From the NCBI GenBank assembly GCA_945904015.1, contig CAMDPK010000001.1:57414-121413 (forward strand): DNA of 64,000 bases, read 5' to 3'. Shown piece after piece: positions 28,034 to 37,540 of this stretch (positions are counted from its first letter, which is position 1; each line of letters starts with the position of its first letter). A program made the translations under genes and the position numbers. This DNA is from Candidatus Kuenenia stuttgartensis (lineage in GTDB: Bacteria; Planctomycetota; Planctomycetia; Planctomycetales; Planctomycetaceae). Below the pieces are notes generated by a model. The model was not told where the DNA came from. It made no database searches and saw only the letters and a list, made by a program, of their open reading frames with translations.

Positions 28034-29215
28034 TCAAGGCGTGATCGAGGCTTTGACCAGCCGTTCGCGGAACTGTTCGAAAGAGATGCCGTGGGCGATC
28101 AGGTAACACGGCTCGTCGGCCGTCCCCACCACAACGGACCAGTGATGGTCCCGTCGAATGCCATTGAAGACGGGAATGCGAAGACGACTGTCTTTCTCCG
28201 TCAACGCCAGGACCGGCGCATCCGGCTCTGGCCAGAGTTGCTTGTTATGCGTCTCGCGGACTTCGAGCTTCATGCCGGCCGGCGAAACATGCGCGAATAA
28301 CTGCGGATCCTTCATGCGACACCACGCCCGGGCGTACATTCCCACGAGGCGGCCGTCCTCAGCCTTCCACAGATAGAGACGCAAGTCCTCCTTGAGTTCG
28401 AGGCGTTCCACGAGCGTCGCGTTGACCAGAAATGGAGCGCCACTGACCGACAGCTCGAAGATGTTGTCGGCAGGGTGGGTGAAGCCGAGGTACGGAACAA
28501 GCATCTGTTTCCAAGTCATGGCGCATTGCTCGAAACCTTCCCCGAACGCCGCGCTGCGAACCGTGGCTGGATCGTATTGCAGGTTGTGAGCCTTGAACTC
28601 GTGCTGAATGTCCGAGGCGCACATGCGGCTGTAGTACGCCACCTCGAGCAGGCCGATGTTCCAGTTGGGTCGTTGCTGCTTCTCCCAGGCATCACGCAAT
28701 TCGGTTTCCAGTTCCTTGCGGATGTCGGCCGGCACTGGACTGAGGAACTCCGCCTTGCCCTGCAACTGGGGATTGTTCAGAAACTCGCCGATGGCATTGG
28801 GCAGTGTTCCCCAAGCCGCCGGTGGATCCCATCCGTCCCGGCGTACGATGATGCAGCGACGGCCCAATGCCTGAGTGGCATGGTCTTCCAACTCACGCAT
28901 CGCGCCGCTGCGCCCAATCGGGAACAGAACCAGCGCTTCATCGGGTTTCAGGTCGCTGATGAACTGCTTCTGTTTTTCGTTGACCTTGAGTTCCCGGTTG
29001 TAGCAGGCGGCCCACAGTTTCTTGTCTGCCGTTGGCGGCGGTGTGGCACCGAAATTCCGCCAGCAGACGGGGTGAAACATGAAGTAGATCTTCTGGATCT
29101 TCAGAGGCGGCTGCGGAGGCGATTTCACTTCCGCGTCATCAGCCCAGACTGCTCCGCTCAGAACCAGAGACACACAGACGAAAAGAAGACTGCGGAAACC
29201 AACGTTGCGGTTCAT
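28034..29215 (-). CDS. Exported protein of unknown function
   Basis: A 393 aa protein with a signal peptide (MNRNVGFRSLLFVCVSLVLS, ending near AVWA). The mature part has KIYFMFHPVCW near its start and a Trp/Arg-rich middle (IIVRRDGWDPPAAW). I do not recognise the family. AGGAG lies ~10 nt before the ATG; the longer frame lacks a signal peptide at its start. It sits between a DUF1501 gene and the LRR gene on the same strand. Confidence 0.75.
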   Translation of the reverse strand: MNRNVGFRSLLFVCVSLVLSGAVWADDAEVKSPPQPPLKIQKIYFMFHPVCWRNFGATPPPTADKKLWAACYNRELKVNEKQKQFISDLKPDEALVLFPIGRSGAMRELEDHATQALGRRCIIVRRDGWDPPAAWGTLPNAIGEFLNNPQLQGKAEFLSPVPADIRKELETELRDAWEKQQRPNWNIGLLEVAYYSRMCASDIQHEFKAHNLQYDPATVRSAAFGEGFEQCAMTWKQMLVPYLGFTHPADNIFELSVSGAPFLVNATLVERLELKEDLRLYLWKAEDGRLVGMYARAWCRMKDPQLFAHVSPAGMKLEVRETHNKQLWPEPDAPVLALTEKDSRLRIPVFNGIRRDHHWSVVVGTADEPCYLIAHGISFEQFRERLVKASITP

Positions 29216-29294
29216 GGCCTTGGCTCCTGTGTGTGTGAGTTTGATCGACTCCGTGCGCGTCATCGACACCAAGGTGCGTCGAGCCACGCATCTT

Positions 29295-30776
29295 TCAGAC
29301 GCCTGTGAGTTCCCGAATCACTTCGCCCTGTGGCAAGATCGGGACCGGTCGCCCGGCACTATTCACAAAGGTGTGTTCGAAGTTGATCCCCATGCCGTGA
29401 TAGATGGTGGCTAACAGAGATTGATACTTGAGCGGTCGGTCGAGTGGTTGTTCTCCCTTGTCGTTTGTGGAACCGACGACTTGGCCCATGTTGAGTCCGC
29501 CGCCGAAGACCAACGCACAGCCCGCCGGTCCCCAGTGTTCTCGGCCCGGGCAGCCCTTGTGGACGTGGACTCGCGGCGTGCGACCGAACTCGCCCGCGAC
29601 GACGACGAGCACTTCGTCTTCGAGTCCGCGATCCGAGAGATCTTCGATCAACGCGCTCACCGACTGATCGAACTGCGGCCCGCGCTGCCGCATGATCTCG
29701 AAGATGTTGCCATGCACGGCATGGTCGTCCCAGCCGATCATCGTCTTCTCGTAGTCGCCCCGGCCGTCCGGACAGAAGCGGACGGCGACGATATTGACTC
29801 CCGCTTCCACCAGCCGACGAGCCAGCAAGCACTGCTGCCCCGAGGTGTGCAAACCGTAACGCTGCCGAACCTGTTCCTTCTCTCGCGACAAGTCGAAGGC
29901 GCGGGCCGCTCCAGATCCCGTCAGCAGGTCGAGGGCCTGTCCGCGAAAGACGTCGGTGGCTTGCATCTGTTCCGCGAAGTCCACACCCGTCGGTCCCAGA
30001 TCGGATTGACCGAACCGATCCAAATCCTGAAGCATTCTCAGCCGAGCATCCAATTGCGTCGGCGAGCCTTTCATCCGCAGATTTTGCACAACGAAATCTG
30101 GCTTCGACGGATCACCTGCGACGGCGAACGGAGCATGGATCGGCCCCAGAAACGCCGGCCCCCCCCGATGCAGACCGCTGCTGATGTCAACGTAGCGCGG
30201 CAGTTCCTGGCGAGCAGCGCCGGCATCCCGTTTGGTTCCGGTCCTTTTCAAACCCATCGCCAGACGTGGGTCGGTCGATTCGCCGATCTGCGCGCCCCCT
30301 TCGGCTTCTTCGGCTCGCTTGCGACTGATGACCGAAGCCAAATCGGGATAACGTGACTTGGAACCCTCGGTCTCCCCATCCCAGCCGGTGAGCACATTGT
30401 GCGAGCCGACCACATGATCCGACGAAGGTTGATGCAGCGAGCGAATCACGCTGAATCGGTGGGCGAGATGAGCCAGTCGCGGCAGCACCTCGCAGAACTG
30501 AACGCCCGGAAGCGTTGTCTGAATGGCTCCCAGTTCTCCGCGAAACTCGACCGGGGCTTCAGGCTTGGGATCGAACGTCTCGAAGTGACTCGGCCCTCCA
30601 TCTTGCCAGAGCAGAATCAGGGAACGCTTCCGCGCTCCGGATGCGATCGCGGCTTCAGCCCGCAGTCGCAAAACATTCGGCAGGCTCAGAACCCCGATGC
30701 CCGCTAGCACCTGCCGCACGAAGGCGCGACGGCTCAAGTCGTGACCCAACATCGAACTTGTTGTGCTGATCAGCAT
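29295..30776 (-). CDS. DUF1501 protein (Tat-exported)
   Basis: A 493 aa protein with the Tat motif LSRRAFVRQ near residue 15 and the hydrophobic run VLAGIGVLSLP. The DUF1501 body has LLWQDGGPSHFETFDPKP, WDDHAVHGN and VAGEFGRTP with a following HKGCPGREHW segment. Unlike the DUF1501 gene at 18.9 kb it has no PSCyt1/DUF1553 partner here; its neighbour upstream is a glycosidase-like protein. GAGGTCGAGG stands just before the chosen ATG; a TTG start 30 nt earlier is less likely. Confidence 0.9.
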   Translation of the reverse strand: MLISTTSSMLGHDLSRRAFVRQVLAGIGVLSLPNVLRLRAEAAIASGARKRSLILLWQDGGPSHFETFDPKPEAPVEFRGELGAIQTTLPGVQFCEVLPRLAHLAHRFSVIRSLHQPSSDHVVGSHNVLTGWDGETEGSKSRYPDLASVISRKRAEEAEGGAQIGESTDPRLAMGLKRTGTKRDAGAARQELPRYVDISSGLHRGGPAFLGPIHAPFAVAGDPSKPDFVVQNLRMKGSPTQLDARLRMLQDLDRFGQSDLGPTGVDFAEQMQATDVFRGQALDLLTGSGAARAFDLSREKEQVRQRYGLHTSGQQCLLARRLVEAGVNIVAVRFCPDGRGDYEKTMIGWDDHAVHGNIFEIMRQRGPQFDQSVSALIEDLSDRGLEDEVLVVVAGEFGRTPRVHVHKGCPGREHWGPAGCALVFGGGLNMGQVVGSTNDKGEQPLDRPLKYQSLLATIYHGMGINFEHTFVNSAGRPVPILPQGEVIRELTGV

Positions 30777-30802
30777 CCTCGACCTCAGTTCGTTGTCAGG
30801 AT

Positions 30803-32338
30803 TCAATCAGCGAATTTGAACGAAAACAAGTCGCCGTCGCGAAGTACGAAATGGAGTCGCACGTCTTGGCCGGCGAGCGTGCTGACATCGGTGGCGTTTT
30901 TCCAAGCGGCTTTTTGGTCGATGGAATCCCCAAACAACTCATCCGCGTCGGCAAGCGAGAAACCGGGGATCGGTTTGCCGGCGGAGTCTTGAAGTTCGAC
31001 TCGGAGGTTGCCGGCCGCCGACGTGGCGTAGTTCAATGAAAGACGTCGGCCGGTGAACTTCAGCGGCTTCGTCGTCAGTTCGCCGCCGGACAGCGGCGCG
31101 TGCAGTGAAACGAAGCCGTCGAGCCGGATCGTGTAGCGTCGCAGCCGGTGCATTTCGTCTCGCCAGGAGCCTTCGTTGAAATGCAGCGAGATCTCGTTTG
31201 GCAGTCCAGCCATGTCCGCCTTTGTCTCGAACAGGCCATAGCTTTGGTAATTGTCGCCGTAGATCCACCGTCCTTCCGCTTGCGGACCCGGACGCAGGAA
31301 CGCCTCGTCCCAACGACGAAACGCCTGGCCGTCTCGGCTGGCGATGAGCAAACCGTCCGTCACTTCGGCACCCGTGTAGGCATCGATCCCTTTCACCGAG
31401 GCCACGAATTGAGCCCGCGTTTCGACCGGTTCCAACCGCTTCGCATGCTCCGTCAGCGGACGAGCCACGAAACGAGTCGGAAAGCCAAGCAACAGTTGCG
31501 GTGCGCGGTAGTACGGCGCAATTTGATTTGTATACATCTGCTGAGGCGGCGAGTTCGGATACGTCAGCCCGACCGGTTCGGACCAAGTCTTGAAGTCCGT
31601 CGAATGCGACATACCGATGGAACGCAGTCCTTTGAAATCTGCTTCGCTGAAGTACCGGACATACATCGCATAACGTTGGCGATCCGGATCCCAGAAGGCC
31701 GTGTTGTGCGAATCGAACGCCCCCTGCGTGACGACCGGTCCGTCGCTGAGCTTCGACCAACGAATGCCGTCGGCCGACTTGAATGTGAGCAGTCCTTTGC
31801 TGCTGGTCGTTCCGCCAACGGCCTTGTAACGCTGATCGGGCGGGCAAGCCGGATTCGTGTCTTTGAACGGAGCGAAATTATGCGTCTCGTAACCACCGCG
31901 CCACAGGATGTTGTTCTCTTTCGCACCGGTGTTGTTCATGGTCGGCGGCCAATCGAACAAACCGATGTTCGGCTTCACCCAGTGAATGCCGTCGTGACTC
32001 TCAGCGTAACAGACCACTTCCGATTGAGCTTGCCGTAGCGGAGGCGGATCGATGATGTAGCGATGGCCTCGGTAATACATCCGATACAGGTCGCCGTCTT
32101 GAAACACAGTCGCATATCCGCTCGCATTTCCCTCCCAGGGCTTCTCGAAGGTGATGGCGACTTCTCGCGGAGTGGGATGATGCAATTTGAACTCAGCTCG
32201 TCCCTCCAAACGCTCAAGCAACGCCTGATCGACGAACAACTCTCTCCGCGAACCGATTTCGATCGATTCGGCAGCCACACAGAGTGCGGCCCAAGGCGAA
32301 ATCGCAAGAACGAAAAATCGAATCAGCAGCATACGCAT
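30803..32338 (-). CDS. Exported five-bladed propeller glycosidase-like protein
   Basis: A 511 aa protein with a signal peptide (~23 residues). The region ~60-330 has the repeated pattern of a five-bladed beta-propeller of the GH43/GH32 superfamily: YATVFQDGDLYRMYYRG, YAESHDGIHWVKPNIGL, FKSADGIRWSKLSDGPV and HNTAFWDPDRQRYAMYVR. The C-terminal ~100 residues look like a beta-sandwich. Substrate is unknown and the catalytic acids were not assigned. It is the first gene of the group that continues into DUF1501. Confidence 0.75.
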   Translation of the reverse strand: MRMLLIRFFVLAISPWAALCVAAESIEIGSRRELFVDQALLERLEGRAEFKLHHPTPREVAITFEKPWEGNASGYATVFQDGDLYRMYYRGHRYIIDPPPLRQAQSEVVCYAESHDGIHWVKPNIGLFDWPPTMNNTGAKENNILWRGGYETHNFAPFKDTNPACPPDQRYKAVGGTTSSKGLLTFKSADGIRWSKLSDGPVVTQGAFDSHNTAFWDPDRQRYAMYVRYFSEADFKGLRSIGMSHSTDFKTWSEPVGLTYPNSPPQQMYTNQIAPYYRAPQLLLGFPTRFVARPLTEHAKRLEPVETRAQFVASVKGIDAYTGAEVTDGLLIASRDGQAFRRWDEAFLRPGPQAEGRWIYGDNYQSYGLFETKADMAGLPNEISLHFNEGSWRDEMHRLRRYTIRLDGFVSLHAPLSGGELTTKPLKFTGRRLSLNYATSAAGNLRVELQDSAGKPIPGFSLADADELFGDSIDQKAAWKNATDVSTLAGQDVRLHFVLRDGDLFSFKFAD

Positions 32339-32551
32339 GTTGTGTCTTTCCGATGCGAGGATTCAAAATGGACCGCAACGTCAGCAACGGTGAGATTGGT
32401 GTCGTTCGGCAGTATGACGTATTCTCGTCGACGCCAAAACATCTGACACGTTTCGCACAGGCGCGCTAATCCCAGACGAGAACAATGATTGGAGTCGCAG
32501 TCCGTCTGTGCTGCGCGGCAAACACGGCAACCAACACCATTCCGCGGTCGG

Positions 32552-33541
32552 TCACGCTGGGTCCACTCGCACAATTGACAGCGTGATGGACTTGGCAGCG
32601 CGGCCATCTCCCGTGGAATTCATCGGCGAAGTCGAGGGTTTTTTAGGTTTGGCTCGCCCACCCTGCTCTTCGGTTAGGAAGTCGATTTGCACTTCCGTGC
32701 CTCGTCCGTCGCCGTTGTCGTCGAGCAGCGGGTGTTCGGTCGCCAGCAGTTCTCGTTCGAGATACGACTGCGCGAGATTGCGAGCGACGGTGACGTACAG
32801 ATCGAACAACGAGATCGTGCCGTCCTGGTCGATGTCGAACTCCTTCGCTTCGGGCGGCGAGGACAGCACGCGAGCGAGTTCGTGAGGGAACTCCGTTTCG
32901 TTAGTTTCCCAATCGGTCTCTGTGGCCGCGATGACCGTGCGACCCTTGGCGGAGAGCGGCTTGATGTAATAACCGCTCGTCGGCGTGGTCATAAAGAAGA
33001 CTTGCTCGCGCGCCGGCAAGTCGGCAAACAGCTTGGCGAAATCTGTCTGCTGGAGATCCGGCCCCGGCAGGTTCAGCCACGAGAACTTGCCGTCGTAATG
33101 ACTGTGCCCCACGACGATGACCCACAGCGAGTCATCCGGTTGCAGCTTCGTTCGCAGAGCCGTGGTGCTCTTTTCGAGTTCCTCACGAGTTGCTCGGCTG
33201 GCGGACTTGATGACGTCTGCGTCCGAGTCCGTAGGCTCGTCGCCAAAGAGCACCTGCACGTCGGCGAATCCCAATCGCTTGGAAAGTCCTTCGTGCAGCT
33301 TGGTCACGGTTTCGGAATACAGCTTGTGATGCGCCGCGTCACCAGTCAGCCCACACAGGAGAATCGCACGCTTCGCGCCTGTCGCATGTGCCGCTGTCGC
33401 TGGTATGTCCGCCTGGTCGGAACACGCGGCTTTCACGGCCGCGCGGTCGGAGCCGTTCGGTGAATCGGCGGTGAATGCCCACTCGGTCTGCGGGAGCATC
33501 CACGAAACAGTGATGAGCAGGGCTACGCGGTGCATCGTCAT
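32552..33541 (-). CDS. Legumain-like (C13/caspase-fold) protein with EF-hand
   Basis: A 329 aa exported protein. The caspase-like core runs from RAILLCGLTGDAAHHKLY to ~220 with the His-bearing strand VIVVGHSHYDGKFSW. The next strand, where a cysteine would be the nucleophile, reads VFFMTTPTSGYY and has no Cys, so it is probably not an active peptidase. A single EF-hand-like loop (DIDQDGTISLFDLY) and a second acidic loop (DDNGDGRGTE) follow. The start overlaps the first paralogue gene upstream (ATGA), which ties it to the array. Confidence 0.7.
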   Translation of the reverse strand: MTMHRVALLITVSWMLPQTEWAFTADSPNGSDRAAVKAACSDQADIPATAAHATGAKRAILLCGLTGDAAHHKLYSETVTKLHEGLSKRLGFADVQVLFGDEPTDSDADVIKSASRATREELEKSTTALRTKLQPDDSLWVIVVGHSHYDGKFSWLNLPGPDLQQTDFAKLFADLPAREQVFFMTTPTSGYYIKPLSAKGRTVIAATETDWETNETEFPHELARVLSSPPEAKEFDIDQDGTISLFDLYVTVARNLAQSYLERELLATEHPLLDDNGDGRGTEVQIDFLTEEQGGRAKPKKPSTSPMNSTGDGRAAKSITLSIVRVDPA

Positions 33542-34389
33542 TCGCCTTTCTTCGGCAAGTCACTGAAAACGGTCAGGTCCAATGGTCGGCCCACGGAACG
33601 ATGGGTTGAACGGGGGTCATTGCTCGGTGGAAAGCGGTCGGCGTGCCAGACGATGACGTCTTTGTGACGTCCTTCAAGTTCGCCAGATGTTCGCCGAACG
33701 AACGCGAATTGCCACTCGAAGCCGGCTCCCGCTTTGAACGCTTCGATCAGCAACAACGATTCCGGGTCGGTCCCTTGCACGAAGGCGAAGACTGCCCCGT
33801 CGAGTACGTCGCTCCGTTTGCTCTCGTAGCGATAGAGCGGTTGCGGCAACAGCCGTAGCACTTCGCGGTCGCTCTTGTCGGATCGCCAGCCGAGCATCGT
33901 CGAGGAGAACTGGCTCGCCAGCGTCTTCATCTGCCGCAGTCGCGCGGCGGGCATTTCGGCCGGAGCATCGGCGGCGGGGATCGACTGAAACTGCAAGCCG
34001 ACCTTTTCAGGACTCCAGACGACAACGCCGTCCCGCTTCGCCAGCAATGTGCCTCGCGACAACGAATCGAATTCGTGAATGAGGGACTTCTCCCAGGGAT
34101 AAACACAGCAAACCGCTTCCGGACGGCCGTCGGCGAGATACAGCACCGTCATCCCGTCCTCGGACCCGCGCGTATTGTTCGTCCAACGCAGGACCACCTT
34201 CGCGACCATCGGCGTCGCCGACCGCTCGTTCACGAAGAGTTCATCCCAAGAGAGCGACTCGTCCAACAGCTTGCGAATCGGCGACGCGATTTTCTTTGCG
34301 GCGGCGTCTTCTGGCGTCGTGGCCGCCTCTTGTGCGAGGACATTGGCCGCAACGATCAGCGTGAGCATCACGAGTGCGATGGGCTTCAT
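33538..34389 (-). CDS. Array paralogue P1
   Basis: A 283 aa exported protein, the leftmost copy of the sixteen-member family. The signal peptide ends near NVLA-Q. Family blocks in order: VVLRWTN, DGRPEAVCC, HEFDSLSRG, ARLRQMKTLASQF, LRLLPQPLYRYE, LDGAVFAFVQGTDPESLLLIEA. It shares AVCC, LGW and RRTSGELEGR with P16 at the far right end, more than with its neighbour. Both ends overlap the adjacent genes by ATGA. Function unknown. Confidence 0.85.
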   Translation of the reverse strand: MKPIALVMLTLIVAANVLAQEAATTPEDAAAKKIASPIRKLLDESLSWDELFVNERSATPMVAKVVLRWTNNTRGSEDGMTVLYLADGRPEAVCCVYPWEKSLIHEFDSLSRGTLLAKRDGVVVWSPEKVGLQFQSIPAADAPAEMPAARLRQMKTLASQFSSTMLGWRSDKSDREVLRLLPQPLYRYESKRSDVLDGAVFAFVQGTDPESLLLIEAFKAGAGFEWQFAFVRRTSGELEGRHKDVIVWHADRFPPSNDPRSTHRSVGRPLDLTVFSDLPKKGE

Positions 34390-35210
34390 GGTGTCGCTTC
34401 CTTGGGTTTCGAGAGACGTTCTCGTGTGACCGATTCCACCCAATAGGGGCTGTTTTGGCTCGCCGAGTATTCCTTGCAGGTCCAAACCTCCTTGTCGTCG
34501 AGCCGCAGCTTGAGGGCATAATCAGTGAAGTTGGCTGCCGCGTAGTGCCAAACGAACTCGTCGTTCGCTTTCTGAGCTTCGACCGCGAGAATCAATTCGG
34601 GATCAGTCCCCTGACAAAACACGTTCAGGCTGCCGCCGATCACGGTCGTGGGTTGCTCGACATCAAACTGATAGATGGGCTTGGCGAGCAGCCGCAGTTC
34701 CCAGCGGCTGCCTTTGTGGTCGATGCTCTCGGCCTGAAAGCGCCGCATGATTTCGCGGGCCTGACGCTGACGGCCCATCGCGGTTTTGTCCGCGGGCGGA
34801 GCTTTGGGGACAGCCTGCCACTTCAAACCGGGAACCGGCGATTGCCAGTGCGGCCGGTTCCGCCACTGAGCCTCGATGGGTTGGTTCGCCAGCGAGTGAA
34901 ACTCATGCACGACAGATCGGAGGTCGTCTTGAAGCGTGAAAGCGAACGTCGTTCCCAGCACCGCCGGCCGCTTGTCGCGGTCCACCCATAAATAGACCGC
35001 GCCGATATCGTCGCCTCGCACTGGCTGACTGTGACGAAACACCGCTTGCGGCAACATCGTGAATTTCTCATCCGCCGAGTTCGCCGGATGAATGACGCAG
35101 TCTTGAGCATGTTGCAGGCTGACCTTGAGCCACGCCTCGACAAGCTCTTTGTCGTTGATCGGCGGATCAGCACCGAGCAGAAGCAGACACAAACTGAGAG
35201 ACGGCAACAT
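34386..35210 (-). CDS. Array paralogue P2
   Basis: A 274 aa exported protein. The start ATG (MLPSLSLCLLLLG) has AAGGTGA before it; a TTG two codons earlier is less likely. Blocks: AVFRHSQPVRG, HEFHSLANQP, RQRQAREIMRRF (the usual RLxQM is changed), LRLLAKPIYQF, GGSLNVFCQGTDPELILAVEA. The DGA tripeptide is replaced by GGS, so this copy is diverged at two of the most conserved points. It overlaps P1. Confidence 0.85.
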   Translation of the reverse strand: MLPSLSLCLLLLGADPPINDKELVEAWLKVSLQHAQDCVIHPANSADEKFTMLPQAVFRHSQPVRGDDIGAVYLWVDRDKRPAVLGTTFAFTLQDDLRSVVHEFHSLANQPIEAQWRNRPHWQSPVPGLKWQAVPKAPPADKTAMGRQRQAREIMRRFQAESIDHKGSRWELRLLAKPIYQFDVEQPTTVIGGSLNVFCQGTDPELILAVEAQKANDEFVWHYAAANFTDYALKLRLDDKEVWTCKEYSASQNSPYWVESVTRERLSKPKEATP

Positions 35211-35328
35211 CGGCAATCACCTTCAAGGCATGTTGAAGTGAAAACTCAGCCATCGAAGAGTGTTTCTCATGGCGATGACTCACTCGTCTCGGAACTTCGT
35301 CGGCGTCGGAAGATTCGCATCCACGGCG

Positions 35329-37410
35329 TTACTTCACGGGACTGGTGGGGTTCGCGAACAAGCTGCGAAGCACCGCCAACGGCGACGGCTCTTCGCTGGG
35401 ATTCGGCTCTTCAGCGACAAAGATCACTTCGCGCAGAGCCGGATTGTCCGGCGAGAACGCCGCCGCCGAAACCACGTTCTTGACCGCCATCGCCGAGCCA
35501 GCCACTTGCCGATTCACCAGGTTCCACAACTGCGTGCGACCATCCCACATTCCCACGATCAATTCGTCATTGCTGGCGAAGGTCAACGCTCCGGGTGAAG
35601 TCGCACAGGTCAGAGTCGCCACCGTTTGACCGTTGATCGCATTCAGCAACGCGACTTCACCGCGACCGTTCGACATCCAATCGCCGACAGCCACCGCCAG
35701 TTGCCGTCCGTCCGAAGAGAAACGGACACAATTCACGGCGGACGGATAAGTCGGCAAGTTGGCGAGCGATTCGCCCGTCGCGAGATCGACCATCAACACG
35801 GTGCCGTCACGACTGCCGGCCGCGATCGTTTGGCCTCGCGGAGAGATCGCGACCGAACACAAAGCGTCCGCATGAGTCAGTACGGTTCGCAGCAGTTCGC
35901 CACGAGCCGAATCCCAAATCGTGATCCGACCATCTTGGGCAGCGGCGGCGAACCATTCGCCGTCCGGCGCGAAAGCCACGGCCGTGATCCGCTGGTCGGA
36001 AAGATCAGTGTCGGCGTTCGTGCTCAAGTCGGTCAGCACAATTCGCCGAGCGGTCGTCGCTCGCACCACGAAGCGGCCCGCTGGCGAGGCGGCCGTCGAC
36101 CAGATTTTCTCACCGCGTGCGATTTTCGAACGCGACACCGGCAACGACGCGGGAGCGACCGCTGGCGACATTGTCTCAGCGGAAGACGAAAACGCGGGCG
36201 AGTCCATTGTCGGTGCGCTCGGCTCGTCCGGCGGTGAAATCAAATCAAAGGGGGCGACGCTGGGATCGAACACTGAGTCCGTTCGCAAACTCGCGATGTT
36301 CGCCGAACCGAACACAAACGGCTGCATCGGCAGCAACAGAGCAGCAATCAGCGCCAGCGCGAAGCGGACTCGCGGTGACATTGCTTTCGGAGCGGCTCCG
36401 CGCATGATCTTGGTCAGGCGATGCCGCAGGAAGTGAGCTTGCCCCAAGCCGCACGCGACGGGCGGCAACGCTGGGCGTCGCTCGCACAAGTAGTCAATCG
36501 TGTCGAGCAACGCTTCGGCATAGAGCTTCGGTGTGTTTGGAAATTGGCCGACGACCCAGGCGTCGCAGCACTCTTCTTCGGACGCTTCGATCTGCTGTCT
36601 CGCCCACCAGACGACCGGATGCCACCAGAACAGCCCGATCGCGATCAACTCCAGCAACCGCACCCAATGGTCGCCGCGAGCGAAATGAGCCAACTCGTGC
36701 GTCAACAACGTCGCGCGAGCGTCGTCATCCAGCCGCTCCGCGAGATCCGCCGGGAACAACAACTTGGCTCGCGAGCCGCAGCCCCACAACATCGGCGACA
36801 CGGCGGCATCCACGATCAACACGCGCGGCACACGTCGCAGTCCCAGCGCCGCTGCGAGTTGATCCGTCTGATCCTGCAATTCGCTCGAACTGATCGCGTC
36901 ACGCAACACTCGCCGACGGAATCGCACGGCTCGCACGAGTTGCCAAGTCATCCACAACGCCGTTCCGGCCAGCCAGCCGGTCAGCAAAATCGACCAGACA
37001 TCAGGACGCTTCGCCCAATACGTGGAGCACGTTTTCAACGTGCTCGCAAAAAGGGACGGGGTTTCTTGTCGAACGATACGGCTCTCGACGATCGCGACTG
37101 GCGTAACACTTGATGCCGCAGTCTCAGCGGCGCGAGTCAACGGAGCGGTCACGGCCTGCGAGTGATTCAGAGGCCCGCTGTCGGACGGAAAAATTGGCAC
37201 GTTGGAAACGTGCCCCACGTCGGCGGCAGGTACTTCGATCGTCACCGGCAGGTGGAACAGCGGCGGCGTGACGAACTTCAACAGCACCAGCACCCACAGG
37301 GCGTGCGTCAGGGCCGGACGCCGAGCGAATCGACTGACCCCCAACGCCAACGCTGCCAACGGCAGCACGGTGACGGCATTGATCAGGGCGATGTTGAGAA
37401 GTGTGGCCAT
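35329..37410 (-). CDS. BlaR1-like M56 membrane peptidase with C-terminal WD40-type propeller
   Basis: A 693 aa protein. Membrane helices lie near the N-terminus and at ~125-160. The M56 zinc peptidase has HELAH (H238, H242), a downstream EASEEECCDAW acidic segment and a last membrane helix at ~355-375. Instead of the penicillin-binding sensor of BlaR1, the exported part (~445-690) is made of WD40-like blades (ITAVAFAPDGEWFAAAAQDGRITIWD; VAISPRGQTIAAGSRDGTVLMVD). M56 peptidases of this kind inactivate a partner BlaI repressor, and blaI is the next gene upstream. The ATG start was taken over a TTG six codons earlier. Confidence 0.9.
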   Translation of the reverse strand: MATLLNIALINAVTVLPLAALALGVSRFARRPALTHALWVLVLLKFVTPPLFHLPVTIEVPAADVGHVSNVPIFPSDSGPLNHSQAVTAPLTRAAETAASSVTPVAIVESRIVRQETPSLFASTLKTCSTYWAKRPDVWSILLTGWLAGTALWMTWQLVRAVRFRRRVLRDAISSSELQDQTDQLAAALGLRRVPRVLIVDAAVSPMLWGCGSRAKLLFPADLAERLDDDARATLLTHELAHFARGDHWVRLLELIAIGLFWWHPVVWWARQQIEASEEECCDAWVVGQFPNTPKLYAEALLDTIDYLCERRPALPPVACGLGQAHFLRHRLTKIMRGAAPKAMSPRVRFALALIAALLLPMQPFVFGSANIASLRTDSVFDPSVAPFDLISPPDEPSAPTMDSPAFSSSAETMSPAVAPASLPVSRSKIARGEKIWSTAASPAGRFVVRATTARRIVLTDLSTNADTDLSDQRITAVAFAPDGEWFAAAAQDGRITIWDSARGELLRTVLTHADALCSVAISPRGQTIAAGSRDGTVLMVDLATGESLANLPTYPSAVNCVRFSSDGRQLAVAVGDWMSNGRGEVALLNAINGQTVATLTCATSPGALTFASNDELIVGMWDGRTQLWNLVNRQVAGSAMAVKNVVSAAAFSPDNPALREVIFVAEEPNPSEEPSPLAVLRSLFANPTSPVK

Positions 37411-37426
37411 GAAGAGCTGACTCACC

Positions 37427-37519
37427 AACCCGAAGCGTCAGCGAGGGCGGACGCTGCTTGTGACGGTTTTCTGCGATCATAGTTCTGTGAAGCGTTCGCC
37501 CTCGCTGACGCTTCGGGTT
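37427..37519. repeat. Inverted repeat H9 (AACCCGAAGCGTCAGC class)
   Basis: Perfect 23-bp arms (37427-37449 and 37497-37519) around a 47-nt loop, between the M56 and BlaI genes. The loop shares TGTGAAGCGTTC with that of H15. Confidence 0.93.
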
Positions 37520-37540
37520 ATTTTCGCTGCTGCTCCGTCT

